Below the pieces are notes generated by a model. It worked only from the letters and a program-made list of their open reading frames with translations, had not been told where the DNA came from and searched no databases. A DNA stretch of 64,000 bases from Escallonia rubra (Eukaryota; Streptophyta; Magnoliopsida; Escalloniales; Escalloniaceae): assembly GCA_033065855.1 (NCBI GenBank), contig JAVXUO010000026.1, positions 1 through 64,000 on the forward strand, written 5' to 3'. Shown piece after piece: positions 12,091-23,755 of the stretch (position 1 is its first letter; each line of letters begins with the position of its first letter). Both the position numbers and the translations under genes were made by a program.

Positions 12091-12145
12091 GAATGTCATA
12101 ACATTAATGAGGAAAAGAAGAGAGAGTGAGATAGAGAAAGGCTAA
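11615..12145 (+). CDS. Chimeric ORF: truncated ATL-type RING-H2 protein fused to TIR-encoded tail
   Basis: The ATG at 11615 opens 176 codons without a stop. Residues ~1-120 match the ATL family of plant RING-H2 ubiquitin ligases: a hydrophobic segment (IMVVAIIVLFVVVIFVFF, ~27-44) that would anchor it in a membrane, a basic stretch (VRRRRRF), the family's GLD motif (LHRGLDPSVLKSIP), then the first two RING cysteines in ECAICL. There the captured gene stops. The frame runs into the right TIR, whose (AG)n tract encodes a charged Arg-Glu repeat of about 25 residues, and ends at 12145. The rest of the RING is missing, so ligase activity is not expected. The frame extends upstream to 11516, but the ATL-like start is 11615. 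The 11159-11614 part looks like the parent gene's 5' UTR. Whether it is expressed is unknown. Confidence 0.7.
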
Positions 12146-12441
12146 AAAGAGTTGTCCGCTACATAATGTAGCGGATGAGAGAAAGGAGAGAATCTCATAA
12201 CATTAATGAGGGAAAGGAGAGAGAAAGAGAAAAAAGCTACAAAGATTTGTCCGCTACATAATGTTGCGGATGGGCTCTTTTTAAACTGCAGGGTATTTTT
12301 GTCAAAAAATCGTCAGCTACATTATGTAGCGGACGGACTTTAAAAAAATGCAAAAAAAAAAGATCTGGGCCATCCACAGATCGAACGTGGACGGCCAGAT
12401 CGCGCTTGCAACTTCTCCTATTTTACTAGCGCTATCAACGG
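11976..12441 (-). repeat. Pack-MULE right terminal inverted repeat
   Basis: 466 bp, the inverted partner of 10674-11158. The boundary with the captured segment is the GTTCTACTTTTGAGG junction at 11976. It contains an (AG)n tract at about 12029-12081 and two CCGCTACATAATGTAGCGG-type palindromes. Confidence 0.85.
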
Positions 12442-13180
12442 TATATATATTTCTAAGTGTTCCTAAGTGTTCCTAAGTGACCAACTGCCTTGACGCATTG
12501 ATGGTTACGGCTCTTAGGTTTACCCTTTTTACAGGTCTCCGCTTCGACATGTTGTTAGCTCCATCTCTTGGATATATTACAGTTTTCCTAAGCAAACATT
12601 CACTTAAAGGTGTTGTTGGCTCCGCTCTTAGGTTCACCCTTTCATGTGTCCAAGCAACCAACCCCTTCAACGCATTGTTAGCTCCAGCTCTTGGATATAT
12701 TCTAGCACTCCTAAGTGACCAATTGCTTTAATGTATTGTTGGCTCTGGCTTTTAGGATCACCTTTTATGGCTAAGTGACCAACCGCTTCGACGCGTTGTT
12801 GGCTCTAGCTCTTAGACATGACCTTTTACGTATTCCTAGACGACCAATTGTTGTTACTGTTGGCTCTGGCTTCTAGGGATGCGCCTCTTTTCTGGCAACC
12901 AATCATTGTTAATATTGACTCCGGCTATAGATAAGTTTTAACTTCGCTTTCTCTTGTGACATAGTTCGATGACCAACTGTTGTTACTGTTGGCTCCGACT
13001 TAGAACAATATCCTCCCTTTATCTGAAGTACGTTGGTCTGATTCCTCCTCTTGGGATACGTCGGAAGCCCTATAAAGTTCCGACCTCATATTTGTGTAAG
13101 TGTCCGCTAGTCTGTTCAGAGTGTTGTGGTCTTTTGTTTTTCACTATAAATTTTTTTTTGTGATGTTTGCCTGCATGCGA
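12442..13180 (+). repeat. Minisatellite of element A (unit ~60-65 bp)
   Basis: Degenerate tandem units of the type 'gaccaaccgcttcgacgc' + 'gttgttggctccggctctta' recur 8-9 times. Copies to the left at 10480-10615 show that the Pack-MULE landed inside the array. The last part (13000-13180) is unique and matches the reverse complement of 23760-23960 in B. Confidence 0.75.
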
Positions 13181-13197
13181 CTCCCTCACCGATGGAC

Positions 13198-15274
13198 TCT
13201 ATACACACCCCTTTTTAGTTTTTTTTAATTAAATACTTATTGAGCTTTATCATTAGTTAGAGTTTATTATTAGAGGTTAGTCCTGATATTATAACTTGAT
13301 TAATTTAATCTGGTTCATTAATCAGTCTAGTCCAGTCCAATTGTCCAGTCCAACATTCTAGTCTAGTTCTCCTGTCCAGTCAGTAATTGGATGCAGTTCA
13401 CTTAGGTGAGTCCAGTCCACATGTCTTAAAATATTTTAGAAATTATCTGTGATTATCCATGATGCAAGTGATTAAATCATTGATTTTCATGAAACATGAA
13501 GATAATTTCCGAATCTAGTACATCCCATCTAATAAAATCAAAGATAATTACTAAATTAGGGTCTGATAATGTCTCAAAATACGGGAAAATAGTTCTAAAT
13601 TAAGGAATGAACCAACCGATTTTCGATAAACTGGCCGGTTAGTTAACTTTTCTTATTCTGTGATTTTTATCAAATATTCTGTCTTGTCATCAGATCATAT
13701 ATTGATATGGTCATCTTTATCATTTATGGCGTCCCTGAACTCTATTGGCTTACATTTTCAAGGATCGATTTTTTCTTCCTAGACAACGTGGCATAAAAGA
13801 GTAGTGATATGAAAATTTCCTTACCTAAATCATTTTTTTGATAAATAAAAATATATATCAACCGATGAAACAAAAGTACAACATATACAAGGGGCATACT
13901 TTAAGAATACAATAATGGGAACGCAAGTCTCGCAAAGCAAGAGCTAATAAAAGGACCTAAACTATGTTGAAGCAAGCCACACTGACATCAAAATAAAAGG
14001 GGTAATACATAACCACCGAAGCTAGATCAGCAAAGGAAAGGATATAGGAAGACCTAATAGTGACCTCATAAAGGTAGCAACAACAGGTGAAGCCACGTGG
14101 AGAGTCTAGAGATCCTGGTAGAAAGACCATCTTACTAACAACTGCGATAACTCATGCTAAAAACGGCAAGGGGTTATCTGTACGTGGACCGATCCGTCAA
14201 ATATCAATCTGGACCAAACCTACCAACCACATCAGTCATCATAAGTATACACCATCATCAGGTGAGAACGCCACTCGGATCAAACCATCTCGCCAAAATC
14301 ACTCAACTTAGCATCCATGACAATTATCCTCTCTCTGCCACACGTAACAAGGTAAACAGAGGGGCACATGGACACTTAGCATCAACCAGAGTTTCCACAT
14401 GCCAAACATCAACGAGGAATACAACCTGAATTAGAAATACAAATGTACAATGGGCATACCCCAGGGAAAGAGACCCCAATGACAATATTAATAACACCTA
14501 AAAGACAAGAGGCTAAAACATATAAGGCTCCGAAAGGCCATTAGCAAAACAAGTACTCGGGACATACCCCGGTATAGCTAACAAGAACAACATATGCAAG
14601 GGATTTTATATCATTTCTTATAGAAGTGATATATCATCTCTTAAGAGAAATTAACACATCATAATTCACTAACTTCTAAAGACTTTTAAGTCTTTTGCCT
14701 CGTAGATTCTTCACAAAGTGTTCCCGAGTCTTCTAGACAAACAAGCTCGCGAGTTACATTTTAATGCTTTTTAGTCTAGCATAATGGTCTAGAATAATTC
14801 CCCTTTCCCACGATCACGTGAGAGAAAAATAGTCTTTTCATTTCTTAGTTTGAGTCTAAGACCGAAGTGTAGGTCGCCTCCCGTAGGATCAGAGTCAAAC
14901 TACAATGGTTTTATTCTTGTTAGTCCGACCAGATGCGTAAGTCATTCGACTCCTGATGTTGAGTTCAAACCAATAATATAGAAATAAACTTAGGGTTTAT
15001 GTTATTACATGTTTTATGTGTTAAAAAGGCTAAAAACCAATTGAAATGAAGTAGAGACCAATAGGATATGGCAGGTGCCTAACACCTTCTCATTGTATAA
15101 CTTAGTCATTGAACCTTTTTTCTGATTTCAATAGATTCGTAGTCCTTTGAAAATCTTTAGAGTCATTTTTGAATTTTTCTGCTTTTCTATGTTTAACTTA
15201 ATAAGATGGCGACTCCTAAATCCTTAGATCCCGTTTTCCACACCAGGGATTTTTTTTCATGGTAGCTCGCTATA
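13198..15274 (+). repeat. 3' LTR of element A
   Basis: It starts TCTATACACACC and ends CTCGCTATA, where B and C have TGTAGA... and ...CTACA, so both ends have decayed. Shared landmarks with the LTRs of B and C include runs of 'gtccagtccag', an AACTGGCCGGTTAG palindrome near 13630, 'gtaggtcgcctcccgtagg', 'gtgcctaacacctt' and 'aagatggcgactcctaaa'. It is 2,077 bp long because a LINE fragment of ~770 bp is inserted. No PBS follows; instead the sequence of element D begins. Confidence 0.7.
13836..14609 (-). mobile_element. 5'-truncated LINE (L1-like) 3' fragment
   Basis: In minus-strand sense the segment ends in '...ttgatatatatttttatttatc' followed by a short A-run, the usual 3' end of plant L1 elements. 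It is flanked by a 7-bp duplication ATCATTT (13829-13835 and 14610-14616). No reverse transcriptase remains; only the 3' untranslated part was inserted, as is usual for 5'-truncated LINEs. Confidence 0.55.
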
Positions 15275-15533
15275 GCGTGTCCTTTTTATAGTCAAACATG
15301 AACTAAGGATACGCATGTCTGTTTTATACCTCATGTTTTTCATAGATTCTAGAATCCTCGTTTCAATAGAAGTACAATCCTTAGTTAATAAGGAATATAA
15401 TCTCCTACGATAACTACCTTCTAAGGTAATTGTCTCCCACTGAGAGAAGAAAACCCCATTCAGCTCTTTATAATTACCCTCACAAGTCTAAGGTACTACT
15501 AGTGTCTACTATTTATTTAACTTTATCCATAAT
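15275..15533 (+). repeat. 5' LTR remnant of element D
   Basis: About 255 bp are homologous to 38692-38945 (shared words 'tagtcaaacat', 'aactaagga', 'acgcatgtct', 'aaggtaattg', 'ctcccac', 'cacaagtcta'). It directly follows the end of LTR A and is followed by the PBS. Confidence 0.6.
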
Positions 15534-15536
15534 ATT

Positions 15537-15556
15537 TTGGCGTCATCTGTAGAAGT
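15537..15556 (+). other. Primer binding site of element D
   Basis: TTGGCGTCATCTGTAGAAG resembles the TGGCGCCGTCTGTGGGAA-type PBS common in plant Tat-like elements, and it lies a few bases after the LTR end, as required. It differs at several positions from that consensus. Confidence 0.5.
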
Positions 15557-15646
15557 GACTAGCCTAACAGTTCTCAAAGCAAACACGTTAAGCGAAAAAA
15601 AAAGGAGCTTGGAACTCCAGCAGGAAAATTATCCATAGCACCGACA

Positions 15647-15787
15647 ATGAGTGACATAGCGGTCCGTAGCAAGATTCAGGCCAAGTCTCACTACAACCAG
15701 CTCATGTATGCCGACAGAGACAAAAAGACCATGACCATCACTAGCCACGACTGTGCATGCAGCGGTCAGTGGCTCATGCAGCGGTGA
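15647..15787 (+). pseudogene. Short ORF after the PBS of D, function unknown
   Basis: A 46-codon frame starts about 110 bp after the PBS, where a gag gene would begin. Its product is polar, and I recognise no gag motif in it. Two further short frames downstream (15757-15942 and 15946-16302) are no clearer. It is listed because of position only. D may never have encoded proteins. Confidence 0.2.
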
Positions 15788-16363
15788 ACGACAAGACCAA
15801 CGAAGACACCCCTCCCCCCCCTCAAGCCATCATGATCTGTGCATATGAATGCATGTGGGTGTATGACCAGTGCCAAGTTGACAAACAGCAACGTGACCCT
15901 CCAGCGAGGCCCTGGCCAGTGGGACGGCGTGAGGACTACTAACAGATGACCCACCATTGTGGGTTTTCAATCAGTCGTCATCACTTCAAAGAAGAAAAAA
16001 AGGTCATCAAATCGCCCACACGTTGTTGCCCCAAATGCCAACATATTTATCATGTAATGCTCCGACCATTGGAAGGCCACACAAAGCTGCCACCGCACCA
16101 TTGTTATCGCGAAGTAGCCTCCACTGCCATCCACTGTGCCCAGCCTTTTACTGATGCACTGTCCACAAATAGGGCTTTCGAAATCTTTTACTGGTCACGT
16201 CTACCACTAGGCAAGACTAATGTCCGACCACAAAACGTTCCTCAACAAGCGCCACGAGGACCACCAGATACATGTCTTCACGACAAGCAGTGCCATCACT
16301 GATATTCTATCTAGATCCCCTATGTTATAACTAGCAGCGTGGCCACTGCCACTCTGGTCAAAT

Positions 16364-17920
16364 TAGAGATGTAAGCCCGGCCCAGCCCGGGCCCATTGGG
16401 CTTCACAGGAAAACGGGCCAGGGCTGGGCTAGAGGAGAGGAAAATTGGCCGGGCCGAGCCAGATTTCTGGGGTATATAGGCCCAGTCCAAGCCTAGGCCT
16501 AAGCCGGGCCCAAATTTTTTTTTCTTTTCTTCCCAACTTCTTGTTATTCAAAGTAAAGATTTGAATCTCGGTAATTTCTTGTTATTATGTAAGCAAATTG
16601 TAATGTAGTGCTATGAATCTCCTTTTAAGTAAGTTGATTGATTTACTTCAGTAGTGCAGGTTATAATCATTATTATGTACTTTACATTAGGTTTTCATAT
16701 ATAAGCATCATGAAGGTATCTAATTTAATTCTCCCCAAAAGTTTCCATTTTCAGCTTTGATCACATGTAAAAATAGGTCCATTGTAGCATATTTCATCAT
16801 TCGACCTAGGAATTTATGCTCTTAGCAGAATTCCTTTCCGCGATTTGATTCATCCAACATATGATTTTGTTTTCTAAACTTAAAACTAATGAAGATTAAA
16901 TTTGAATCGTGGGCAACAACTCCCAAAATACTAAAGCTCATATTTTTATACCCTATAATACTAACAATATAAAAAGTAACGGTAACAATAATAATAACGG
17001 AACACGTAATTTCTACCTTTTCATACGGGTTTTCTATCACTTTTAGGCGTTAAAAATGAATTTTAGTAGTAATTGTAGCCACTTAGCAACAAATTAAGAA
17101 GTGAAATAGCATACAATACCATGTGTAGGCAGTGACTAGGCATGAAGGTGTTTATAGTAGTTAGCAGGCGTTCGAAAACCCCGTGACTAGTTACGCGTAG
17201 GTTTTGAGATGACGTTTGTGATGGGTTCTTCTTTATTTCGTTGTTCTTTTGATCATACGTAGTGATACTCATACAAGAAAGAGAGTTAGAAGACAGTGAC
17301 AAAATTGATAGAGATCGATTGACATCCATTGTTTCTGGTGATACTGGATCATGACTTTATTGGAGATCCTACAACAATAAACAGACGAATCTAGAGTCAA
17401 AATGGATCAAGATCCTCTGATGTACGACAGAGGTGATGAACAACATTTAGCAACAAAAATTTATCACTGAAAGTGTTTTGTTACTATTATTGAAATTTAT
17501 AATGACAAATTGTTGTCACTGAAAAATATTTAGCAGCGTTCTTTTGGTACAGCAGATGATCCTGATCCAGTCAAAACCCAGTTGAAATACGAGTAACAGG
17601 CCACCTAAGAAAGCAGAGGGACATTGGGGGGGAAAAGGGGAGGGAAAACAATTTTTGAAATAAAGTGGGCCAGCCCACTTTAGGGCTAGGAAATGGTCAA
17701 AATCCGGGCCAGAAAAGAGCCAAAATCGAGCAGCAACCCGAGCCATTTTCGAGCCGAGCCAAAACCCGGGCTTTTTCAGGCCGGGCCTGACTCGGGCTTT
17801 TTTCTTGAATACTCCGGCCTGGTCCAAGCCCAGGTCCAAGGCCCTATAATTTTGGGCCGCTACTGTTCACGAGAGGGTCGGGCCAGCCTGTGGGCCACCT
17901 GGCCCTTTTGACATATCTCA
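16364..17920. mobile_element. hAT1: non-autonomous hAT element, 1,557 bp
   Basis: The left end is TAGAGATGTAAGCCCGGCCC. The right end, in reverse complement, is TGAGATATGTCAAAAGGGCC. GTCAAAT occurs immediately outside both ends (16357-16363 and 17921-17927): seven of the eight bases expected for a hAT target duplication. The subterminal 150-250 bp on both sides are GGGCC/CCCGG-rich, and the middle is AT-rich without transposase. It is related to hAT2 and E. The right subterminal region yields a Pro/Gly-rich spurious reading frame at 17516-17839. Confidence 0.8.
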
Positions 17921-17927
17921 GTCAAAT

Positions 17928-20900
17928 CCATGTCATCGCAACCAGCATCACCGATGTCAATGATGCCCTTGAACATTCGTTTTGCGGCATGTGTTTCTAT
18001 CGCTGTTGTAGTCACTGTTACCTTAGCAATTTGGTTGACAAGTCAAACTTCTTGTTGGTAATCGTTGCCTCGACATCACCAAGGAAGTACGTGATGACAT
18101 CTACATCTGGTGGCAATGGCCTTTGCTTTGGTAAAGCAGAACCTCAGGTGGCTCTTTCCTTCAACAAAGTACTAAGCTTTTAACCCCATGATTAAGCATA
18201 TTTAAACTTGAGACCCACAGAATATTGTTTACTTTTATTCATATGCAACATATTCTTTAAAGCCTATTGATGTGTAGCAACTCTCTTTTTGTCACATATT
18301 CGTCGGTAAGAATAGGGGCTCTGGTTTTAGGCGTTCGTAATTTTGTAATACCTAGACCTATTCAGTTTTTGGTCTAACATTGTCAAATTGCTTAAAAAAG
18401 CATAAGCATATGTGTCGCGTTTATCGAGTGCTAATAGGCTCCACTTACTATTTGCAATGCGGCACACCCCTAATGTCTAACCAGCGAGGAAGTGATGGGG
18501 ACATAGAGGGTTATTGTTCCTAATATAATGAAAACAAATCAATTTTAAGAATATTAAAAAAAAATAAGTACTTGTGTTGGATTGGCACTTATATTGATAC
18601 TAGAAACATAGTGGCACTTGTCATCTCATATGCTTTCTTGCTATAAAGAACATTTTCCTACAATGATCTACAAATTGGGGTCATATTGCACTCCATGAAA
18701 TTCAACAATGGCTAATAAGCTGCTTCATAAGCGAAAACCATGTTCACAGCTCCCCATGACTTAAGTTATAGCTATGGCTTAAAACGCTCTGCATGTTCGG
18801 GGTTACATGCTTATTCTGGTATTGTTCTATTGTTAGCTAACTTCTATCTTAGGCTAACTAAGTTATGAGTCACAACTCTTCAAATAGTTGAGTCGATCAT
18901 ATAGTAATAGAGGCGCGCAAGCGATTAACACATCCAATAAACCTGAAAGCTCATGCACATGCAACCAGAAAATCAAAGCCAATTATTGCTTGCAAGAGAT
19001 GTAGCACACCACTAAACACCATATTGACAAAATTCGGCAACATCCTTATTGCTCGAATCATGACAATTCGCTCGTTTGTGACAGCTTTCTCAAACAAATC
19101 TCGTGTCATTTAGCTTTGTGTGCTCGTCCAACCAAGCAACAAACTATGGTCATTAACAATTTGTTCCTATGTAGGTTCCTTTGCGAGCATGCCATTAATA
19201 ATCAACATTTGAACATTGTTTCTTCGACACTCTCCTTCGCATATGGAATATGGAAACCACCTAAAAATGGCTGAAGATCCATCATTACTTTAACAACTTC
19301 TCAGTCATAGGGGCTACATATGTATGGCACTTGTAATGTTGAGGGCTCAATGTCTTGCACCTTCTCACTTAGCTTCATGTGGCAAACACTTCGACTGTAA
19401 TTGCTGCCAGATAGTAGAGGCAAATAAATTTGTTTCTTTTTATATGCTTCTTAAATAATGAGTCATTACTTTTGACAAATAAGTAAGCTGTAAGATTGCC
19501 ATCATTAATATTTCTCAAACGCACCACGAATGTCAGGCCGAGCACATGGATTATGTCTCATTAAGTTTTATCTGCTTGTTCAGCCAAGCAGATAGACTAC
19601 GCTTGTTTAAAGCTTTTTCTACTTTACAAATCGTGCAGACGAACTACTTGTCCAAAGTTTTCATCCCTCGGCCAAGCTGAGTGGATGAGCTTTTATAGCT
19701 CAACCTAGTCCCTCGGCCAAGCAAAGTGTACGAGCTTCTGTAGCTTAACCTAGTCCCTTGACCAAGCCAAGCAGACAATTATGTCATTACATAAATTTGG
19801 CAAAGATGCTTGAGTTTTGAAGAATAACTATTACTGTGTGGCTCATCATTCAGGCGTCATACCCCAAAGCTTTTCTATTAATTGGTGGCACATACCTGAA
19901 ATGTACTTTTTTGGTACATAGACCTTAAATATACACAGAGATCATACAGGGCAAAAGGTTTGTGGCGAATTTGGAACCATCACCATGTGTTGTACTATTG
20001 CATATGTATTATGTATCTTGACAGATATAAAGTTGTTTATACATTCATACATTTGCTTCTGCACTTATAAGGATCATATATCACAATCCTTGGCACATAA
20101 TGCATCGAGCCAATATATTTTGTTCTTACAAAGCATCTGTAATCGTTGTTACTCGAACATACATCATTTTATACGATTTAGTGGCACTATCTTATAAGCT
20201 AGGAATCTTTGGATTTTTCTAACAACCTATCAAGCCAGGGTGCCTAATCTAACCCAATTAGAGGGATTTACAATGGAGCCAATCTATTAGCACTCTAAAT
20301 CCTTTCACAACACACGGATATGACGGGCAACTATGTCGGTGCAAAATTAACTTTCCTACAGTCCCTTCCACCATGATTACCGTTACCATCGTCGCATGCA
20401 GCTGGGCCTCATTCCTTAACAAAGACATGAGATACTGCTATTCGAGTTGGAATCTACCATTGAATAAGCGAAAACGTGATCAAACTCCTTGTGTTGGCTT
20501 TAATCTAAAAGCATTATTTCAATGTCAACTTAATCCTTCGACTAAGCCGAGCAGACCAGCCCCCATAAGCTCTATGTAGTTCCTCGAACAACCGAGGATA
20601 CTGACTCCACTTCTTAAGCTTTGACTGCTTGTTTTCCCTAGCAGATGGAGTCTGATCCTTAAGCTCTGTAACATTAACTATGGCAACTCTTCAGTTTCTT
20701 CTAAGAAGCCTCCTATGATCTCCCTACATCTCTTTAAGTTTGATTGCTCTTGCTCTAAACTAAAGTAAAATGAAAAATAAAAGGAGAAACGCTTATATTT
20801 GGGGACTCTGTGGATGGAATCAGCTCACGTTTTGGTTAACAATTGAGCATATTTTTCTGCAGATGAATGTCATTTGGTATATTTAAACACATCCCCTTAA

Positions 20901-20959
20901 GTTGGGGAAAACCTTTTATATGACCATAGAATTAAGCCTCGTGAGTTACAAGTACATGC
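17928..20959 (+). other. Internal region of D without recognisable genes
   Basis: Stops are frequent in all frames, and nothing matches gag, pol or a host gene. A degenerate ~50-bp motif ('cctcggccaagc...gagcttttatagct') occurs three times at 19660-19770 and again at about 20525 and 21870-22000. Confidence 0.45.
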
Positions 20960-21890
20960 TCATTTCATGGGAGTCGACCTACGGTTGTCCAGGCAAGCAT
21001 ATGTGCTATTTTCGTTGGAGTCAACCCATGGTCACCTATGCATTCCCTTCATGGGAGTCAACCCATGCTCACTCAGAAGAGCATATACACTCCTTCCTTG
21101 GGAGTCAAACCATGCTCATCCAGAAGAGTATATGCGAGCATATGCGCTTCTTCGTGGGAGTCAACGAATGCTCATCCAGAAGAGCATATGCATTCCTTTC
21201 ATGAGAGTCAATCCATCCTCGCCCAGCCGAGCATATGCACTTCTTTTTAGGAGTCAACTTGTGTTCACCCAAAAGAACATTTGCGCTCCTTTCTAGCAGT
21301 CAGCCCATGCTCGCCTAGCCGAGCATATGCACTCCTTTTTATGGGAGTCAACCTATGCTCGCCTAGCTGATCATATGCGTTCTTTTCATGGGATTATGCT
21401 CATCCAGACGAGATATGTGAGCCTTATATGGGAGGCAACCTATGCTCATTCAACTTAGGATATGAAATCTATTCAGAGGAGTCGACCTTTGTTCGCCCAG
21501 ATGAGCATTTGTTCTCCTTCCAAAGGAGTCAATGTTTATTGCCCATATGAGCATATGTGCTCCTTCCAAATAAATCTTCACTTATCCAGCCAAGCATATG
21601 AGCTCCTTTCACATGAGTCAACCTTTGCTCGCCCAGACGAACATATATACTCTTTCCAAAAGAGTCAACATATGCTCGTCCAGCCAAGGGTATGAGGTCC
21701 TTTAAAAGGAGTCAACGTTTGCTCGTCCAACAGATCATATGTACTCCTTATAAAGAAATCAACCCTTACTAGTCTAGCAGAGCTTATGAGCTCCCCCGAA
21801 ATGAGTTAAACCTTGTTCATCTAGTCCAGCATATGAGCTCCTTCCAAAGGATTCAACCTTCGTTCATCCAGCCGAATGAACAAGCTTCGG
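20960..21890 (+). repeat. Minisatellite of element D (unit ~47 bp)
   Basis: About 19 degenerate copies of a unit beginning GGGAGTCAACCCATGCTCGC and continuing 'ccagccgagcatatg' + 'cgctcctttcat'. The unit length is not a multiple of three, so the overlapping 70-109-residue reading frames here are artefacts of the array. It sits directly upstream of the polypurine tract. Confidence 0.85.
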
Positions 21891-22350
21891 TAGGTCAAAC
21901 TTAGTCCCTTGACCAACCAAGCAATGAGCTTTTGTAGCTTAACTTAGTATCTCGGTCAATCAAGTGGAGAAGCTCATGAAGATCAACTTAGTGCCTCAGC
22001 ACCCCGAGTAATCGAGCTCCCAACCAATTTTTAACCGTCGAGCCAATCAAGAGCACGAGCTTGCGCAGCTCGAAACAGGCTCATATGGCCTAAAATAGAA
22101 AATTCGTTCCCTGTGAAAGGACTCCAAGAGTCCTAAATTTCTAAAAAACTGGGGAACTTTATGAGATGCTCTTCCTTTATCTAGAAATACAGATAAGGCA
22201 TATGAACGTCCTCTCATCAATTGGCCATTAGGGGTGATGACCCAAGGTAGAGCAATGAGTTACGATATCCATCATGCCCTTTCTCATTTCATCAGACCCT
22301 TATTGGCCCCTTTCTTTAAAATGGGTCCGTCTTTATTCTACAGTGAACAA

Positions 22351-22369
22351 GAAAGTGGGGGGCAAATAA
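22351..22369 (+). other. Polypurine tract of D
   Basis: GAAAGTGGGGGGCAAATAA precedes TGTGGTAAAAATTACACC, the proposed start of D's 3' LTR. B is inserted 39 bp later. Confidence 0.5.
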
Positions 22370-22408
22370 TGTGGTAAAAATTACACCACCATAACTAAGA
22401 GACACACG

Positions 22409-23755
22409 TGTAGCGAACCGCCTCAGAAAAATTCCTAAGGATTTTAGGAGTCGCCGTCTTATTTTATTTAACAAAATAGATAAAATAAGAACCTTAAAAT
22501 TACTCTAAAATGTCCAAAAGGACAGTAATCTATCAAAAAATTGGGAGACGGGTCCGAGGAATAAATTATGCAACAAGAAGGTGTTAGGTACCCGCCACAC
22601 CTTTTCAATCTTTACTTCGCTTCTATTGATTTTTTGCCTAAAGAACACATATAGCATACAAAACATGATATGACTTACCCTGAGTTAATTTTTATTAGTA
22701 TTTGGCTTGAACTCGACATCGAGTTCAAGTCGCCTACGTATCCGATCAGATTAAATCAGAATCAAAACCACCGCAGTTCGACACTGGTCCTACGAGAAGA
22801 AGTCAACAATTCAAACCTGGACTTAGACAAAGAAAATAACTGGAAAAAAACTCTTTTTTGTGGTTTGTGAAATGAAATGTGACTACCGAAAAGGGGAGAC
22901 AATCTATATGATATCTACCCTAAGAAAGCTGGTAAAGATTACCTCACGATGCGGCTTGCCTTGATGACTTGGGAATGTTTTCCATGGTATCCACGATGCA
23001 AAGGAACAACAAAGATGTTTTTAGAGTAATTTGGATGACTAAGATTCTTGATAGAGGCTAGATATCACTTCACCAATAAAATGACATGCAAACTCTAAAA
23101 AGAATAAGCTTCTGGACCCACCAGAGATTGACCCCAAAAAAATGAAGGACAAGACCCCTTTTTATTGTGCTCAAGGTAGCAAAATTTGATAAGATTGGTA
23201 ATGTCAATCTGCATGACTGGAGATAAGTCAGAATAAGTAATAAAATCACAGATTGACAAAAGTCAACTAACCGGTCTATTAGTCAAAATTGGCCGGTTCA
23301 CATTATTTATTAAAAATATTTTTTCCCGAATATCAGGGCAATATTTGACCCTAATTTTAGTAATTATCTCTAAAATCACAAATGGGATGTACCAGATTCG
23401 TTATAAGTCATTTTTTAACCAACAAATAGATTTATTTCATCTTTATCAAGGATAACTCATGGATTATATCCCTAAATCATCTAGACAAACTTCATTAATG
23501 AGAATAATCGAGACCAGGGATTGGACTTGACCTGAATAGACTGGACTAATGCACATGGACTGGATATACAATGGACTGGACTAGACAGTTAAACTAGACA
23601 TGACTGGACCAATTAACTAGACTAAATTAAATAAAACTAGACTGAATTAATTAATTACATTACATTACCAAGTCCAAGCTCAATAATGCCTTTTATTAAA
23701 TAAAAATCCCATTATTTATTTAATTAAAAATGCCTACAAAAATGAAGTATCTACA
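22409..23755 (-). repeat. 3' LTR of B
   Basis: It is collinear with 37346-38688, about 85-90% alike by eye. Shared landmarks are 'tcctaaggattttaggagtc' (versus 'ccaacgattttaggagtt'), 'gtgttaggtacccgccacacc', 'aatgggatgtaccagattcg', a 'gactggac' run near 23520-23600, and an AACCGGTC / GGCCGGTT pair near 23270-23300. The inner flank GAGGGGCTC (rc of 23756-23764) serves as polypurine tract. Confidence 0.85.

Larger units (their letters stand above)
10674..12441 (+). mobile_element. Pack-MULE with captured ATL RING-H2 gene 5' part
   Basis: Long terminal inverted repeats (10674-11158 and 11976-12441) start CCGTTGATAGCGCTA and enclose an 817-bp non-repetitive insert (11159-11975) that is host-gene-derived. 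Such long-TIR elements that enclose gene pieces and lack transposase are the Pack-MULE type of the Mutator superfamily. The flanks are AT repeats (TATATATAT on the right), which prevents a clean 9-bp target-duplication test. The left side has nine extra bases (GGAGCTGAT) between the AT repeat and the TIR start. The host sequence is the minisatellite of element A. Confidence 0.8.
9665..15274 (+). mobile_element. Element A: 3' part of a Tat-like Ty3/gypsy retrotransposon
   Basis: From about 9665 the sequence matches, in opposite orientation, the 3' end of element B: first the antisense plant-mobile-domain region (9690-9960), then AACCGG-palindrome sequence (10040-10210), then a minisatellite (10480-10615, resuming 12442-13180), then the LTR (13198-15274). 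The 5' LTR, gag and pol are absent, so the element is 5'-truncated. A Pack-MULE (10674-12441) and a LINE fragment (13836-14609) are inserted in it. Confidence 0.65.

Noticed and set aside
17516..17839. 107-codon minus-strand frame with Gly/Pro/Phe repeats
   Set aside because: Lies in the GGGCC-rich subterminal part of hAT1; the composition follows the repeat.
20902..21695. Overlapping 70-109-codon frames with repeated residues
   Set aside because: Product of the 47-bp minisatellite of D; the unit is not a multiple of three and frames overlap in all three phases.
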